NCBI RefSeq assembly: GCF_001894785.1
Contig: NZ_BCWW01000011.1
Span: 62,001 to 126,000 of the forward strand
Source of the DNA: Rhodococcoides fascians NBRC 12155 = LMG 3623
Lineage (GTDB): Bacteria > Actinomycetota > Actinomycetes > Mycobacteriales > Mycobacteriaceae
Direction: 5' to 3'
DNA: 64,000 nt
Shown: in pieces, positions 8,155-16,568 of the stretch
Position numbering within the stretch: position 1 is the first letter of the stretch
Layout: each line of letters starts with the position of its first letter
The notes under the pieces: generated by a model
What the model saw: the letters and a program-made list of their open reading frames with translations, nothing else
Told to the model about the DNA's origin: nothing
Databases searched by the model: none
Translations under genes and position numbers: made by a program

Positions 8155-8991
8155 TCAGCTCCGCGCCATCGTCTCCCGTGCGACTCCTCGCTGCGCCACG
8201 CGTCGAGCACTCCGCGCCACGGCTTCGTCGATCAGGAATCCTTTGCTGTCCACCGCCACACCCGAGGTGGCACGTTCCAAGTCGGCCAACAGTTCCTGAG
8301 CTTCTCGTACCTCGTCCTCCGAGGGCACGAACACCGTTCGCACAGGACCGAGTTGAGCCGGATGAATACACGCACGACCGACAAAACCGAGACCAGCAAG
8401 CGTTCGGGTATCGGCCTCGAACGCATCGGCATCGCGGAAATTTCGCGACACCGCAGCAGGCGGTGGATCGATCCCCGCCGCCACGCTGGCTGCGACCACC
8501 TGAGCCCGCACGAACGACAGTGATTCCGCGGAACCGTCGACGCCCAGATCGGCGGCGAGATCCACCTCACCGATCTGAAGAAACTTGACCCTAGGCGCAC
8601 GGGCGATCTCGAGAGCAGCGAACACTCCTGCGGCCGTCTCGATGAGGGGTGAGACCACCGCGCTGCTGCCACCCAGTAGAGCATCGGCCTGCTCCACCTC
8701 GCGAGCCGACGACACCTTCGGCAACCAGATACCGGTCAGGTTCGGGTGCAGCACTGCACGTATATCGTCCTCCTGCAACGGCCCTGGGTTGACCCGCACC
8801 CAGATCTGCACGTCACCCGGATCGCAGGCAGCAACCCACTCGGCTACCGTCGCGCGAGCGTGATCCTTGTTCGGCGCGGTGACGGCGTCCTCGAGATCCA
8901 GCACCACCGCGTCCGTGCCCGATGCCAGTGCTTTGTCGAACCGCTTTGGCACGTCCCCGGGAACGTAGAGGTACGTCAGAGCGGTCCTCAT
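8155..8991 (-). CDS. CoA ester lyase, HpcH/HpaI (CitE-like) family
   Basis: A 278-residue TIM-barrel lyase. CitE-type landmarks are TYLYVPGDVPKRFDKAL, the metal-site region VVLDLEDAV near residue 30, WVRVNPG, LIETAAGV near residue 137, IGEVDLAADLG and the late CIHPAQL. Such enzymes cleave malyl-, citramalyl- or methylmalyl-CoA type thioesters to acetyl- or propionyl-CoA and glyoxylate or pyruvate. The ATG overlaps the acyl-CoA dehydrogenase stop (ATGA), so it is the last gene of a five-gene leftward operon and probably does the final carbon-carbon cleavage. The exact thioester is not determinable. Confidence 0.88.
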   Translation of the reverse strand: MRTALTYLYVPGDVPKRFDKALASGTDAVVLDLEDAVTAPNKDHARATVAEWVAACDPGDVQIWVRVNPGPLQEDDIRAVLHPNLTGIWLPKVSSAREVEQADALLGGSSAVVSPLIETAAGVFAALEIARAPRVKFLQIGEVDLAADLGVDGSAESLSFVRAQVVAASVAAGIDPPPAAVSRNFRDADAFEADTRTLAGLGFVGRACIHPAQLGPVRTVFVPSEDEVREAQELLADLERATSGVAVDSKGFLIDEAVARSARRVAQRGVARETMARS

Positions 8992-10151
8992 CCGATGACG
9001 CCCGTGCCCGCTACGAGGGACTTGGCAATGACGGTGCGCATGATGTCGTTGGTGCCCTCACCGATGGCCATGAGAGGCGCATCGCGGTAGAGACGCTCGA
9101 CGACGAACTCGGTGGAGTATCCGTAGCCACCGTGGATGCGCATCGCTTCGAGGCTGGCGGTAATGGCGGCCTCGGAGGCGAAGTACTTCGCCATACCGGC
9201 TTCCATATCCACTCGCTTACCCGAATCTGCCTGCGATGCAGCCCAGTACGTCATCAGACGTGCAGCCTGCAGCTGGGTCGCGATGTCGGCGATCTTGAGC
9301 TGGATCGCCTGGAACTCGGCGATGGGCTGACCGAATGCGGTGCGCTGCTTGGCGTATTCGAGGGCGGCGTCGTAGGCAGCCTGCGCGATGCCGACGCTGC
9401 GGCCGGCGATGTTGAGACGGCCGATCTCGAGACCCGACAGTGCCTGCTGCAGACCGCGACCCTCGACGCCACCGAGCACTGCGTCGACGGGGACCCGTAC
9501 GTCGGTGAACGTGATCTCGCACGATTCGGTGCCCTTGTAGCCGAGCTTGCCCATGTCGCGCTGGACCTCGAACCCGTCGGTCGTGGTGTCGATCAGTAGC
9601 AGCGACATGCCCTTGTGCGCGGGAGTCGTGGTGGTGTCGGTCTTGACCAGTACCGGAAGCACATTCGCGTGTCGGGCATTGGTGATCCAGGTCTTCGCAC
9701 CGTTGACGACGTAGTGGTCGCCGTCGCGCTTGGCGGTGGTCTTGATGCCCTGCAGGTCGGTTCCGGCACCGGGCTCGGTCAGGCCGACTCCCGTACGCCA
9801 TTCACCGGACGCGAGCTTGGGCAGCAGTGTGTTCTTCTGCTCCTCGGTGCCGTGCTTGCCGATCATCCAGCACGAGAGGTTGTGGCTGCCGAGAATTCCG
9901 GCGACGCCCATCCATCCGCGGGCAAGCTCCTCGTAGACCAGGGTGAACGAGACCTTGTCGAGGTCGAGGCCGCCGTACTCCTCCGGCGTCGTGATCCCGA
10001 ACAGGCCCATGGCCTTCATGTGTTCGACGATCTCGGTGGGGTACCGGCCCGTCTTCTCCCACTCGTTGGCTACCGGGATGATTTCCTTGTCGACGAAGGT
10101 GCGCAAAGCTTTACGGAATGCCATCTGCTGTTCGTCGTACGTGAAGTCCAT
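8988..10151 (-). CDS. Acyl-CoA dehydrogenase
   Basis: A 387-residue FAD enzyme of full family length. Visible are the flavin-site segments TGVGLTEPGAGTDL near residue 117 and WITNARHANV, the KLGYKGTESCEITF segment, and the C-terminal GEGTNDIMRTVIAKSLV that holds the usual catalytic glutamate of this branch. It introduces an alpha,beta double bond into an acyl-CoA and passes electrons to ETF. In this operon the substrate is probably a short dicarboxylyl-CoA such as a (methyl)succinyl-CoA, which the MaoC hydratase and CitE-like lyase could then process. That substrate is an inference from neighbours. ATG 10151 has AGGAC ahead of it. Confidence 0.9.
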   Translation of the reverse strand: MDFTYDEQQMAFRKALRTFVDKEIIPVANEWEKTGRYPTEIVEHMKAMGLFGITTPEEYGGLDLDKVSFTLVYEELARGWMGVAGILGSHNLSCWMIGKHGTEEQKNTLLPKLASGEWRTGVGLTEPGAGTDLQGIKTTAKRDGDHYVVNGAKTWITNARHANVLPVLVKTDTTTTPAHKGMSLLLIDTTTDGFEVQRDMGKLGYKGTESCEITFTDVRVPVDAVLGGVEGRGLQQALSGLEIGRLNIAGRSVGIAQAAYDAALEYAKQRTAFGQPIAEFQAIQLKIADIATQLQAARLMTYWAASQADSGKRVDMEAGMAKYFASEAAITASLEAMRIHGGYGYSTEFVVERLYRDAPLMAIGEGTNDIMRTVIAKSLVAGTGVIG

Positions 10152-10175
10152 GATGATGTCCTGTCGGTTGAAGAG

Positions 10176-11546
10176 TCAGGGTGCCGGCGCGATGGCTGCG
10201 GCGAGATCGAGAATGGCGGTCAGGTCGGTTTCGTCGACCAATCCGAGGATGCGGTCGGAGAGCTCGGCAGCACGAGAATCGTTGCCGCAGTTGGCGAGAA
10301 ACTTCTCCAGCAGACGGTCGTCGCTCAGGGGGAATCCGGCGGATCCATGACTGCCGCCGACGGAGGCGTCGAGCACTCGTCCGTCGGTGAGGGTGAGAAC
10401 CGCCCTGCCCGACGCGGCGGCCGCGGGAACCTCGGACGGGAGGTTCGTCACCCGCACCTTCCGGGCGGTGACGAGTACGTCTTCGCGTGCGATGGATTCG
10501 TCGGTGTAGGTCGAGACGGTGATGGTTCCGTCGTGCAGTAGCGCCGCCACACTCCACGGCAGGTCGAACTTACCGTCGTAGGTGCTGCGCGGCGACGCGA
10601 CTCCGGTGTTGGGTCCGCACACGAAGGGACTCGAATCGGGGTGAACGTACACCTCGATGTCCGCGACATCACTGGCCTGAACTGCGTTGTCGCCGAGCGC
10701 CTTTGTCACTGCATCGAGCGTGACGTGCATCAGCTGGCAACTGGGGTACGGCTTGATGCCGATCCGGGTGGCTTCCCACCGCGTGCCGAGTCCCTCGGTC
10801 AGCGCCGCGAAGTTCGTCGGCCGGTCGGTCAACGCGGCGTAGATCCCGCGTCGACCTTCGAGAACCGACGACGGGCCGGTCGCACCGGCGGCCGCGAGCC
10901 GAGCAGCGAGAACACCGTTCATACTCGCTGATCCCGGATGCAGTGCCTTGGTATCGGCGTCGGTATCGAGAAACTCCAGCAGTCCCGAACTCGACGATCC
11001 GGCGATCCCCAGGGCGTTGACCAACGTCTCGGTGTCGAACTTCGAGAGGTGTCCGGCGACGAGGGCGGCTGTCAACGGTCCCACCGCTGCCGTGGCATGC
11101 ACACCCCGAGCATGGAATCCGTGCGGGCTGACTTCACCGAGGCGACAGGCGGTTTCGAGCCCGAGAGCTGCGGCGGTCAGCACATCTGCACCAGAAGCTG
11201 ATACCTGCTGCCCGACGGCGAATGCCGCAGGAAGAGATACGGCCGTCGCGTGCACCAGTGCGCCCGCATGCGTGTCGTCGAAGTCCAGAGAGTGCAGCAT
11301 CACCCCGGTCGCGAAGGCGGCTGCGGGCGCGGACAGACCTCGAGTGCCGGTGAGAGGACGCGCCTCCGGTGGGCCGCCGAGAGCGTCGGCCACTGTCCAG
11401 CCCGGTCGGCCGTAGCCGAGTCTTTGAGCCGCAACGGTATTGCCGACGCCATCGAGCAGGTGGCGCGCGGCCGCGTGCCGGACGTCCTCGGACAGATCGG
11501 CAACGGTGACACTCGATGCCCACTCCGCCAAGATCGTCGAGGTCAC
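10176..11546 (-). CDS. MmgE/PrpD family protein
   Basis: A 456-residue member of the family that includes 2-methylcitrate dehydratase, cis-aconitate decarboxylase (CadA/IRG1) and iminodisuccinate epimerase. Seen are AARHLLDGVGNTVAAQRLG near the N-terminus, the conserved HSLDFDDTHAGALVHATAV near residue 85, HPGSASMNGVLAARLAA near residue 200 and IGIKPYPSCQLMH near residue 265. The GTG start at 11544-11546 overlaps the CaiB stop (GTGA). In this operon it may isomerise, dehydrate or decarboxylate a branched di- or tricarboxylate. The family is certain; the reaction is not. Confidence 0.88.
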   Translation of the reverse strand: MTSTILAEWASSVTVADLSEDVRHAAARHLLDGVGNTVAAQRLGYGRPGWTVADALGGPPEARPLTGTRGLSAPAAAFATGVMLHSLDFDDTHAGALVHATAVSLPAAFAVGQQVSASGADVLTAAALGLETACRLGEVSPHGFHARGVHATAAVGPLTAALVAGHLSKFDTETLVNALGIAGSSSSGLLEFLDTDADTKALHPGSASMNGVLAARLAAAGATGPSSVLEGRRGIYAALTDRPTNFAALTEGLGTRWEATRIGIKPYPSCQLMHVTLDAVTKALGDNAVQASDVADIEVYVHPDSSPFVCGPNTGVASPRSTYDGKFDLPWSVAALLHDGTITVSTYTDESIAREDVLVTARKVRVTNLPSEVPAAAASGRAVLTLTDGRVLDASVGGSHGSAGFPLSDDRLLEKFLANCGNDSRAAELSDRILGLVDETDLTAILDLAAAIAPAP

Positions 11547-12760
11547 GCCCGCACCTCGTCCTTCGCCGTACCGAAGGCACCCTCCGCCTTCAGTTTTGCG
11601 ACGCGTTCGTCGTCGTAGCCCAACTGATCGCGCACGATGTCGTCGAAGTGCTCGTTGCGCTGCGGCGCTCGGCGGTACTGCTTGGCCTCGGAACCGAAGT
11701 TCACCGGGGAGGCGACCTGGCGGACCGTGTTGTACACCGGGTGCTCGGTCTCGACCACAAGATTGCGTGCGAGCGTGTGCGGTTCGGTGAGTGCGTGCTC
11801 GACGTCGTTGATCGGACCGGTAGGCACCCCGGCTGGGCCGAGCTTCGAGAGCCAGTGCTCGACGGTGTTGGTGGCGAACACCTCTTCCAGGATCGGCAGC
11901 AGCACGTCCTGGTGCTTGCCGCGCAGGGAGAAGTTGGTGAACCGTGGATCGGCACCGAGGTCCGGGCGATCGATGGCGACGACGAGCCGGTCCCAGAACT
12001 TCTCCTTGGCGCAGCCGACGATGAGCCAGCCGTCCGTTGCCTCGAAGGCCTGGAACGGAACCAGGGACGGGTGAGCGGAGTTCTTCGTGCGGATCGGCTC
12101 GAAGCCGGCGTTGAGATGCCAGGTCGCGGGATAGGTGAGCAGCGACATCGCCGTGTCGTACAGCGAGACGTCGCAGTCACCGCCGATGCCGTCGCGTCGG
12201 GCAGCGTGCAATCCCGACAGCAGTGAGATCGCGGCGACGAATCCACCGGAGTAATCGACCAGCGACAGACCGGATTTGGTGGGCGGGCCGTCCGGGTCGC
12301 CGGTGACGCTCATCCATCCGGCGAGACCCTGCAGAATGTAGTCGTAGCCAGGCTCTTTCGCGCGCGGGCCGGTCATACCGAAGCCGGTGAGACTGCAGCA
12401 CACGATCGCAGGATTGAGGTGCTTGAGCTGGTCGTAGGTGATGCCGATCTTCTCGGGCACGTCACCGCGGAGATTGGAGTAGACGGCGTCGCTGGTACGG
12501 ACGAGGTCTTCGAACACCGCCCGCCCGCTCGGGGTCGAAAGGTCCAGTGAGAGAGAGCGTTTGTTGCGATTGAAGCTCTCGAAGAACAGCGAGTCCTCAC
12601 CCTCGTTGTAGGGCGGGACGTAGCGGCCGACGTCGCCGCCGACGCTGGGGTCCTCGATCTTGATGACATCCGCGCCGAGGTCGGCCAGATGCAGGCTGCC
12701 GAACGGCCCTGCGCCGTACTGCTCGAGGGAGATGATGCGGACGTCTTCGAGTGGCCTCAT
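11543..12760 (-). CDS. CaiB/BaiF family (class III) CoA-transferase
   Basis: A 405-residue transferase that moves CoA from a donor thioester to a carboxylic acid. It shows the family start RPLEDVRIISLEQYGAGPF, LADLGADVIKIEDP near residue 35, NRNKRSLSLDL, SLTGFGMTGP and the LVDYSGG segment near residue 180 where the catalytic aspartate normally lies. The frame is open far upstream across the MaoC gene, but ATG 12758-12760 begins the conserved sequence and overlaps the MaoC stop (ATGA). In the operon it would activate the free dicarboxylate to its CoA ester. Itaconate or mesaconate CoA-transferases belong here, so such a substrate is a reasonable guess. Confidence 0.9.
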   Translation of the reverse strand: MRPLEDVRIISLEQYGAGPFGSLHLADLGADVIKIEDPSVGGDVGRYVPPYNEGEDSLFFESFNRNKRSLSLDLSTPSGRAVFEDLVRTSDAVYSNLRGDVPEKIGITYDQLKHLNPAIVCCSLTGFGMTGPRAKEPGYDYILQGLAGWMSVTGDPDGPPTKSGLSLVDYSGGFVAAISLLSGLHAARRDGIGGDCDVSLYDTAMSLLTYPATWHLNAGFEPIRTKNSAHPSLVPFQAFEATDGWLIVGCAKEKFWDRLVVAIDRPDLGADPRFTNFSLRGKHQDVLLPILEEVFATNTVEHWLSKLGPAGVPTGPINDVEHALTEPHTLARNLVVETEHPVYNTVRQVASPVNFGSEAKQYRRAPQRNEHFDDIVRDQLGYDDERVAKLKAEGAFGTAKDEVRA

Positions 12761-13305
12761 GCGTCGGAATCTTTCGTCGTGGGGAGTTCGAGCGGGCCGT
12801 TCTGCGCTTCGGGGAAGTAGTTCTGCCCGATGCCACTGTCGCGGGTGGCGACCATGACCGAGCGTTTCCACGAAATGACCTCGACCCCATCCTGATTGAG
12901 GCCGCGGGTGATCATCGAGACAATGCCTGCGTAGGGGCGTGACTCCGACTTGCGCAGCCCGGTGCAGATGCTTTCGGCATACAGGGTGTCGCCTGCATAG
13001 ACGGGGTGGGACATCTTGATGTCGGTGAAGGCGAGGTTCGAGATCGCGTTCTGGCTCATGTCGATCACCGAAAGTCCCAGCACCACAGAGACTGTGAAGC
13101 CGGAGTTGACGATGACCTTCCCATCGGTGATGGGGTTCTGCGACGCCAGGTGCGCGTTGAAGTGATTCTGGTTGGTGTTGAGCGACAGCAGCGTGATCCA
13201 CGTGTTGTCGGTCTCCGAGATCGTCCGCCCGAAGGGATGTTGGTAGACGTCCCCCACGGTGTAGTCGTCGAAGAAGCGCCCCAGAACGGCCGGATGGATT
13301 GCCAC
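12757..13305 (-). CDS. MaoC family acyl-CoA hydratase
   Basis: A 182-residue hot-dog-fold protein with GRFFDDYTVGDVYQHPFGRT at the start and the hydratase motif region NTNQNHFNAHLASQ near residue 43. An Asn stands where the classical (R)-hydratase motif has its catalytic Asp, while the His and following Asn are kept; similar NTNQ-type sequences occur in mesaconyl- and itaconyl-CoA hydratase-like members, as far as I recall. The GTG start at 13303-13305 has a strong GAGGAG site. It is the first gene of the leftward operon and is expected to hydrate an unsaturated dicarboxylyl-CoA ahead of the CitE-like lyase. Confidence 0.87.
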   Translation of the reverse strand: MAIHPAVLGRFFDDYTVGDVYQHPFGRTISETDNTWITLLSLNTNQNHFNAHLASQNPITDGKVIVNSGFTVSVVLGLSVIDMSQNAISNLAFTDIKMSHPVYAGDTLYAESICTGLRKSESRPYAGIVSMITRGLNQDGVEVISWKRSVMVATRDSGIGQNYFPEAQNGPLELPTTKDSDA

Positions 13306-13344
13306 CGTGTCTCCTCGTGTCGGTTTGGCGAGTGCCTTACCTAG

Positions 13345-13374
13345 ACCATAAACATCAGATGTTTACGGCGTCAA
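13345..13374 (-). promoter_or_regulatory. Promoter of the acyl-CoA operon
   Basis: On the minus strand TTGACG (13369-13374) and TATGGT (13345-13350) are 18 bp apart and read toward the MaoC gene. The GntR operator lies almost entirely in the spacer, so repressor binding should block RNA polymerase directly. Confidence 0.65.
13349..13365. promoter_or_regulatory. GntR (FadR-type) operator, perfect palindrome
   Basis: TAAACATCAGATGTTTA has perfect 8-bp arms around a central A. The same layout recurs at 14349-14365 and 19645-19661. It is placed between the -35 and -10 elements of the acyl-CoA operon promoter. A half-site GATGTTTAC is also present at 13432-13440, at the end of the GntR gene. Confidence 0.75.
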
Positions 13375-13436
13375 GGGTTCGCGAAAACCGGTAATCGGCA
13401 GACTTCCCCTGAATCGACTCGATAAAGAGCAGATGT

Positions 13437-14171
13437 TTACGGGTTGCGGAGTCGATCCATCCGTCGGTACGAGTCACCGAGGTGATCGAGATGCTTGCGC
13501 ATGAGATCCATGGCAGCCATCGAGTCACCGGCCTCCACCACGTCGAGCAGTCCCCGGTGGTCGCTGTCGACGCACTGCCAGAAGCCCTCAGGTGCGTGGT
13601 CACGGCCGAAGCGGCCGGACAGGACACGGAAGACAGGTGCGGTGATGAGCTCGAGCAGGGGGTTGTGGGCTGCGCGCAGCAAGACGAGGTGAAATTCCTG
13701 GTTCTTGGCGAAGGTTTCGGGCCCCTGCACTTGGTTGGGGTCGAAGATGGTCTCGTTGAGCTGCTCGAGATGCTCGTCGGTGCGGCGGAACGCGGCAATG
13801 CCCGCCGCCGGAACCTCCATCAGGTTGCGCACTTCCATGAGCTGGTCGACGGTGACAGTCTCCGCGGCAGCCATCAGAGCGACACCGGTTTCCAGGTGCT
13901 CACTGATGTGTCCGACACTGGGGACGGCGACGAAGCTTCCCCCGGTCACTCCCCTGGTCGTCTCGATCAGGTTCTGGCTGGCCAGGGACCGGAGGGCTTC
14001 ACGAATAGTGCTACGCCCGACGCCGAATTCGGCGGTGAGTTCGGCTTCCCCGGGTAGCCGCTCCCCTGGCTGCAGCTCACCGGAGAGAATGCGGCCCCGA
14101 AGATGGCCGGCGAGAACCGCATACGCGGGGACACTCTTGGCGGTCGCCTTGAGCGGAGCCGATTGGGCCAC
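13437..14171 (-). CDS. GntR family transcriptional regulator (FadR subfamily, FCD domain)
   Basis: A 244-residue regulator with an N-terminal winged helix (LAGHLRGRILSGELQPGERL, then FGVGRSTIREALRSLASQNL, residues 20-71) and an all-helical FCD effector domain. The FCD histidines that bind a metal and ligand are suggested by FHLVLLRAAHNP and DSDHRGLLDVVEAGD. The start is GTG 14171. It lies between the acyl-CoA operon, in the same direction, and the divergent hyuA operon. The 17-bp palindromes in front of each flanking operon are its likely targets; the ligand is probably the pathway substrate or an acyl-CoA. Confidence 0.9.
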   Translation of the reverse strand: MAQSAPLKATAKSVPAYAVLAGHLRGRILSGELQPGERLPGEAELTAEFGVGRSTIREALRSLASQNLIETTRGVTGGSFVAVPSVGHISEHLETGVALMAAAETVTVDQLMEVRNLMEVPAAGIAAFRRTDEHLEQLNETIFDPNQVQGPETFAKNQEFHLVLLRAAHNPLLELITAPVFRVLSGRFGRDHAPEGFWQCVDSDHRGLLDVVEAGDSMAAMDLMRKHLDHLGDSYRRMDRLRNP

Positions 14172-14486
14172 GTCTTCCCCCTGATGTCGCTCGACTGTTT
14201 CTGCCGACTGGTGGGTACCAGTCGGCTCGAGCTTAGCCTGGCCGATGCCCGGAGATGCGGAGATCGCAACCCTCGATACATCCGCTTTTTAGCAAGAAAC
14301 CACGCATACCTACCCGAATCTAGGCCGATATCTGGACAAAGCCGACGCAATACATCAGAGGTATTGCTTTTCCCGTCGATCATCAGCACTATGACTCATG
14401 TCACCTCAGCAGTGACCCCACGACTTCGTAGGACACGCGGAGCACGCCTTCCCGCTCCCCTCGGGCACCGACAGAACGGACGCAGC
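14172..14486. other. Divergent intergenic region between gntR and hyuA
   Basis: These 315 bp separate the divergent GntR and hydantoinase A genes. They hold the operator at 14349-14365 and a possible hyuA promoter, TTGCTT (14364-14369) with CACTAT (14387-14392) 17 bp away. A reading frame that joins hyuA upstream from 14103 overlaps the GntR gene and has no family similarity, so nothing here is taken as coding. Confidence 0.5.
14349..14365. promoter_or_regulatory. GntR operator, second copy (hyuA side)
   Basis: AATACATCAGAGGTATT shares the form ACATC-A-GAnGT with the palindrome at 13349-13365 and has the same 17-bp span. It overlaps the possible -35 element of hyuA, which fits repression of the hydantoinase operon by the neighbouring GntR protein. 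Confidence 0.55.
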
Positions 14487-16568
14487 ATGAAACGCATTGG
14501 AGTCGACGTCGGCGGCACGTTCACCGACCTCGTCCTGTGGGACGACGACGGCACGGTCGTCGTGCACAAGACCCCGTCCACCAACCACGATCCCTCGATC
14601 GGCACGATGGACGGAATCAAGGTTCTCGCCGAACGTGCCGGCATTGACCCGTCCGAAATCGACATGTTCTTCCACGGCACCACCGTGGCGACTAACATTG
14701 TGCTCGAGCACAACGGCTGCGACGTCGGCATGATCACCACCGAGGGTTTCCGCGACCTGCTGCACATCGCGCGTAAGAAGCGTCCTCTCAATTACTCGAA
14801 CTACCAGGATCTTCCGTGGCAGAAGTGGCAGCTCGTGCCGCGACGCAACCGTCGGGTGGTCCCGGAGCGCATCGATGCCGCGGGAAATATTCTGACCCCA
14901 CTCGACGAAGATGCGGTGCGCGAGCAGGTTCGCCTGCTGCGTGAGCGCGGCGTACAGGCCATCGCCGTCGCATTCCTGCACGCGTACCGCAACCCCACGC
15001 ACGAGCAGCGCGTGCGAGCCATCATCGAGGAAGAGTTTCCCGGCGTCTTCATCTCACTCTCCAGCGAGGTGGCTCCGCAATACCGCGAGTACGAACGCTT
15101 TTCGACCGCAGCGCTCAACGCGTTCATCGGACCGAAGACCTCGAAGTACATCGAGAACCTGGCCGGTAAGGCCAAGGCGGCGCAGGTCGGCGAAGACGTA
15201 CACCTCATGACCTCGGCCGGCGGGCTCGTCACCTCGCGCAGCGCCAGCGAAATCCCGGTCTCACTCCTGACCAGCGGTGTGGTCGCCGGCCTGCTCGGTG
15301 GCTGCGCCATCGGCAAGGCATCCGGGTTCCCGAGTGTCATCACTCTCGATGTAGGCGGCACCTCCGCGGATGTCGGCGTGGCCCCGGACGGCGCGCTGCG
15401 GATGAAGCATCTGCTCGACACGCGGATCGGTGACTACCACGCGATGGTGCCGATGGCCGAGGTCGACACCATCGGTGCCGGAGGCGGTTCCATCGCTGTG
15501 GTCGACGACGGGGGCATGTTCCGCGTCGGTCCTCGCAGCGCGGGTGCTGTTCCCGGACCGGCGTGCTACGGACACGGCGGCACCGAACCGACCTCCACCG
15601 ACGCCATGGTGATGATGGGATGGCTGCGCGAGAAGAGCTTCCTGTCCGGAACCATGGAGGTCAAGCCCGAGCTGGCACGCGAGGCGATTCAGACTCACAT
15701 TGCCGACAAACTCGACACCCCACTCGACGATGCCGCGATGGGCATCTTCAAGATCCTCGCCCATTCCATGACCGAGGCGATCAGCCTGCACTCGGTGCGC
15801 AAAGGCTATGACCCGCGCGACTTCTCACTGATCGCCGAGGGTGGTGCCGGCCCGCTGTTCGCCTGGCAGATCGCCGACCAGCTCGGTATTCCGCGCGTGA
15901 TCGTGCCCGGTCACCCCGGCATCACCTCCGCTGTCGGCCTGCTCACCACCGACATCCGCTACGAGGAGCCGACGACGGTGTGGACGTCGTCTGCGGACCC
16001 GAACATCGAACTGCTGCAGGAGCAGGTCGAGCGTCTGTCCGCACTGGCCGTCGCGCAGCTCGAGAAGGACGGCGTTGCAGCCGAGAATATTTCGCTCGAA
16101 CGCAGCGTCGACTGCCGTTATGTCGGCCAGGGCTACGAATTGCGCGTCGCCGCGCCGGACGGCGACATCGACGACGTGTGGGTCAAGACGGTTGCCGAGG
16201 CATTCCACGACGTGCACGGACGCACCTACTCTCAGCGGTTCGACGACAAGCCCGTGCAGCTGATCAACGTCCGCGTCACCGGCGTCGGTGCGGTCCCGCA
16301 CGTGCAGATCGCCGACATCGCCGTAGGCTCCGCCGACTCCTCGGCCGCGATCAAGACGACCACCCAGGCGCTGTTCTGGCAGGACGAGACGTCCGCGCCG
16401 CAGTGGGTGGACACCCCTGTCTACGAGCGGTCGTTGTTGTTGGCGAACAACGAGATCGAGGGCCCGGCGATCGTCGAGCAGTTCGATTCCACCACGATCA
16501 TCGGCATGAACCAGCACGCCACCGTCGACGCCGTCGGCCACATCATCATCGAGAGGAACCCCGCATGA
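14487..16568 (+). CDS. Hydantoinase/oxoprolinase subunit A
   Basis: A 693-residue ATP-dependent amidohydrolase subunit of the HyuA/OplA family. It begins KRIGVDVGGTFTDLVLWDDD, the actin-like phosphate loop, and has FFHGTTVATNIVLEHNG near residue 66, TLDVGGTSADVGV near residue 287 and the GGAGPLFAWQIADQLG segment in the C-terminal half. With subunit B it opens five-membered cyclic amides (5-oxoproline, hydantoins, N-methylhydantoin) with ATP hydrolysis. ATG 14487 starts the conserved sequence. The stop overlaps the subunit B start (ATGA), so the two are made together. The exact ring substrate is not determined. Confidence 0.92.
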   Translation: MKRIGVDVGGTFTDLVLWDDDGTVVVHKTPSTNHDPSIGTMDGIKVLAERAGIDPSEIDMFFHGTTVATNIVLEHNGCDVGMITTEGFRDLLHIARKKRPLNYSNYQDLPWQKWQLVPRRNRRVVPERIDAAGNILTPLDEDAVREQVRLLRERGVQAIAVAFLHAYRNPTHEQRVRAIIEEEFPGVFISLSSEVAPQYREYERFSTAALNAFIGPKTSKYIENLAGKAKAAQVGEDVHLMTSAGGLVTSRSASEIPVSLLTSGVVAGLLGGCAIGKASGFPSVITLDVGGTSADVGVAPDGALRMKHLLDTRIGDYHAMVPMAEVDTIGAGGGSIAVVDDGGMFRVGPRSAGAVPGPACYGHGGTEPTSTDAMVMMGWLREKSFLSGTMEVKPELAREAIQTHIADKLDTPLDDAAMGIFKILAHSMTEAISLHSVRKGYDPRDFSLIAEGGAGPLFAWQIADQLGIPRVIVPGHPGITSAVGLLTTDIRYEEPTTVWTSSADPNIELLQEQVERLSALAVAQLEKDGVAAENISLERSVDCRYVGQGYELRVAAPDGDIDDVWVKTVAEAFHDVHGRTYSQRFDDKPVQLINVRVTGVGAVPHVQIADIAVGSADSSAAIKTTTQALFWQDETSAPQWVDTPVYERSLLLANNEIEGPAIVEQFDSTTIIGMNQHATVDAVGHIIIERNPA

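Noticed and set aside
14103-14486. Open frame extending hydantoinase subunit A 128 codons upstream
   Set aside because: It overlaps the GntR gene and the operator region and has no family similarity. ATG 14487 starts the conserved phosphate-loop sequence directly.
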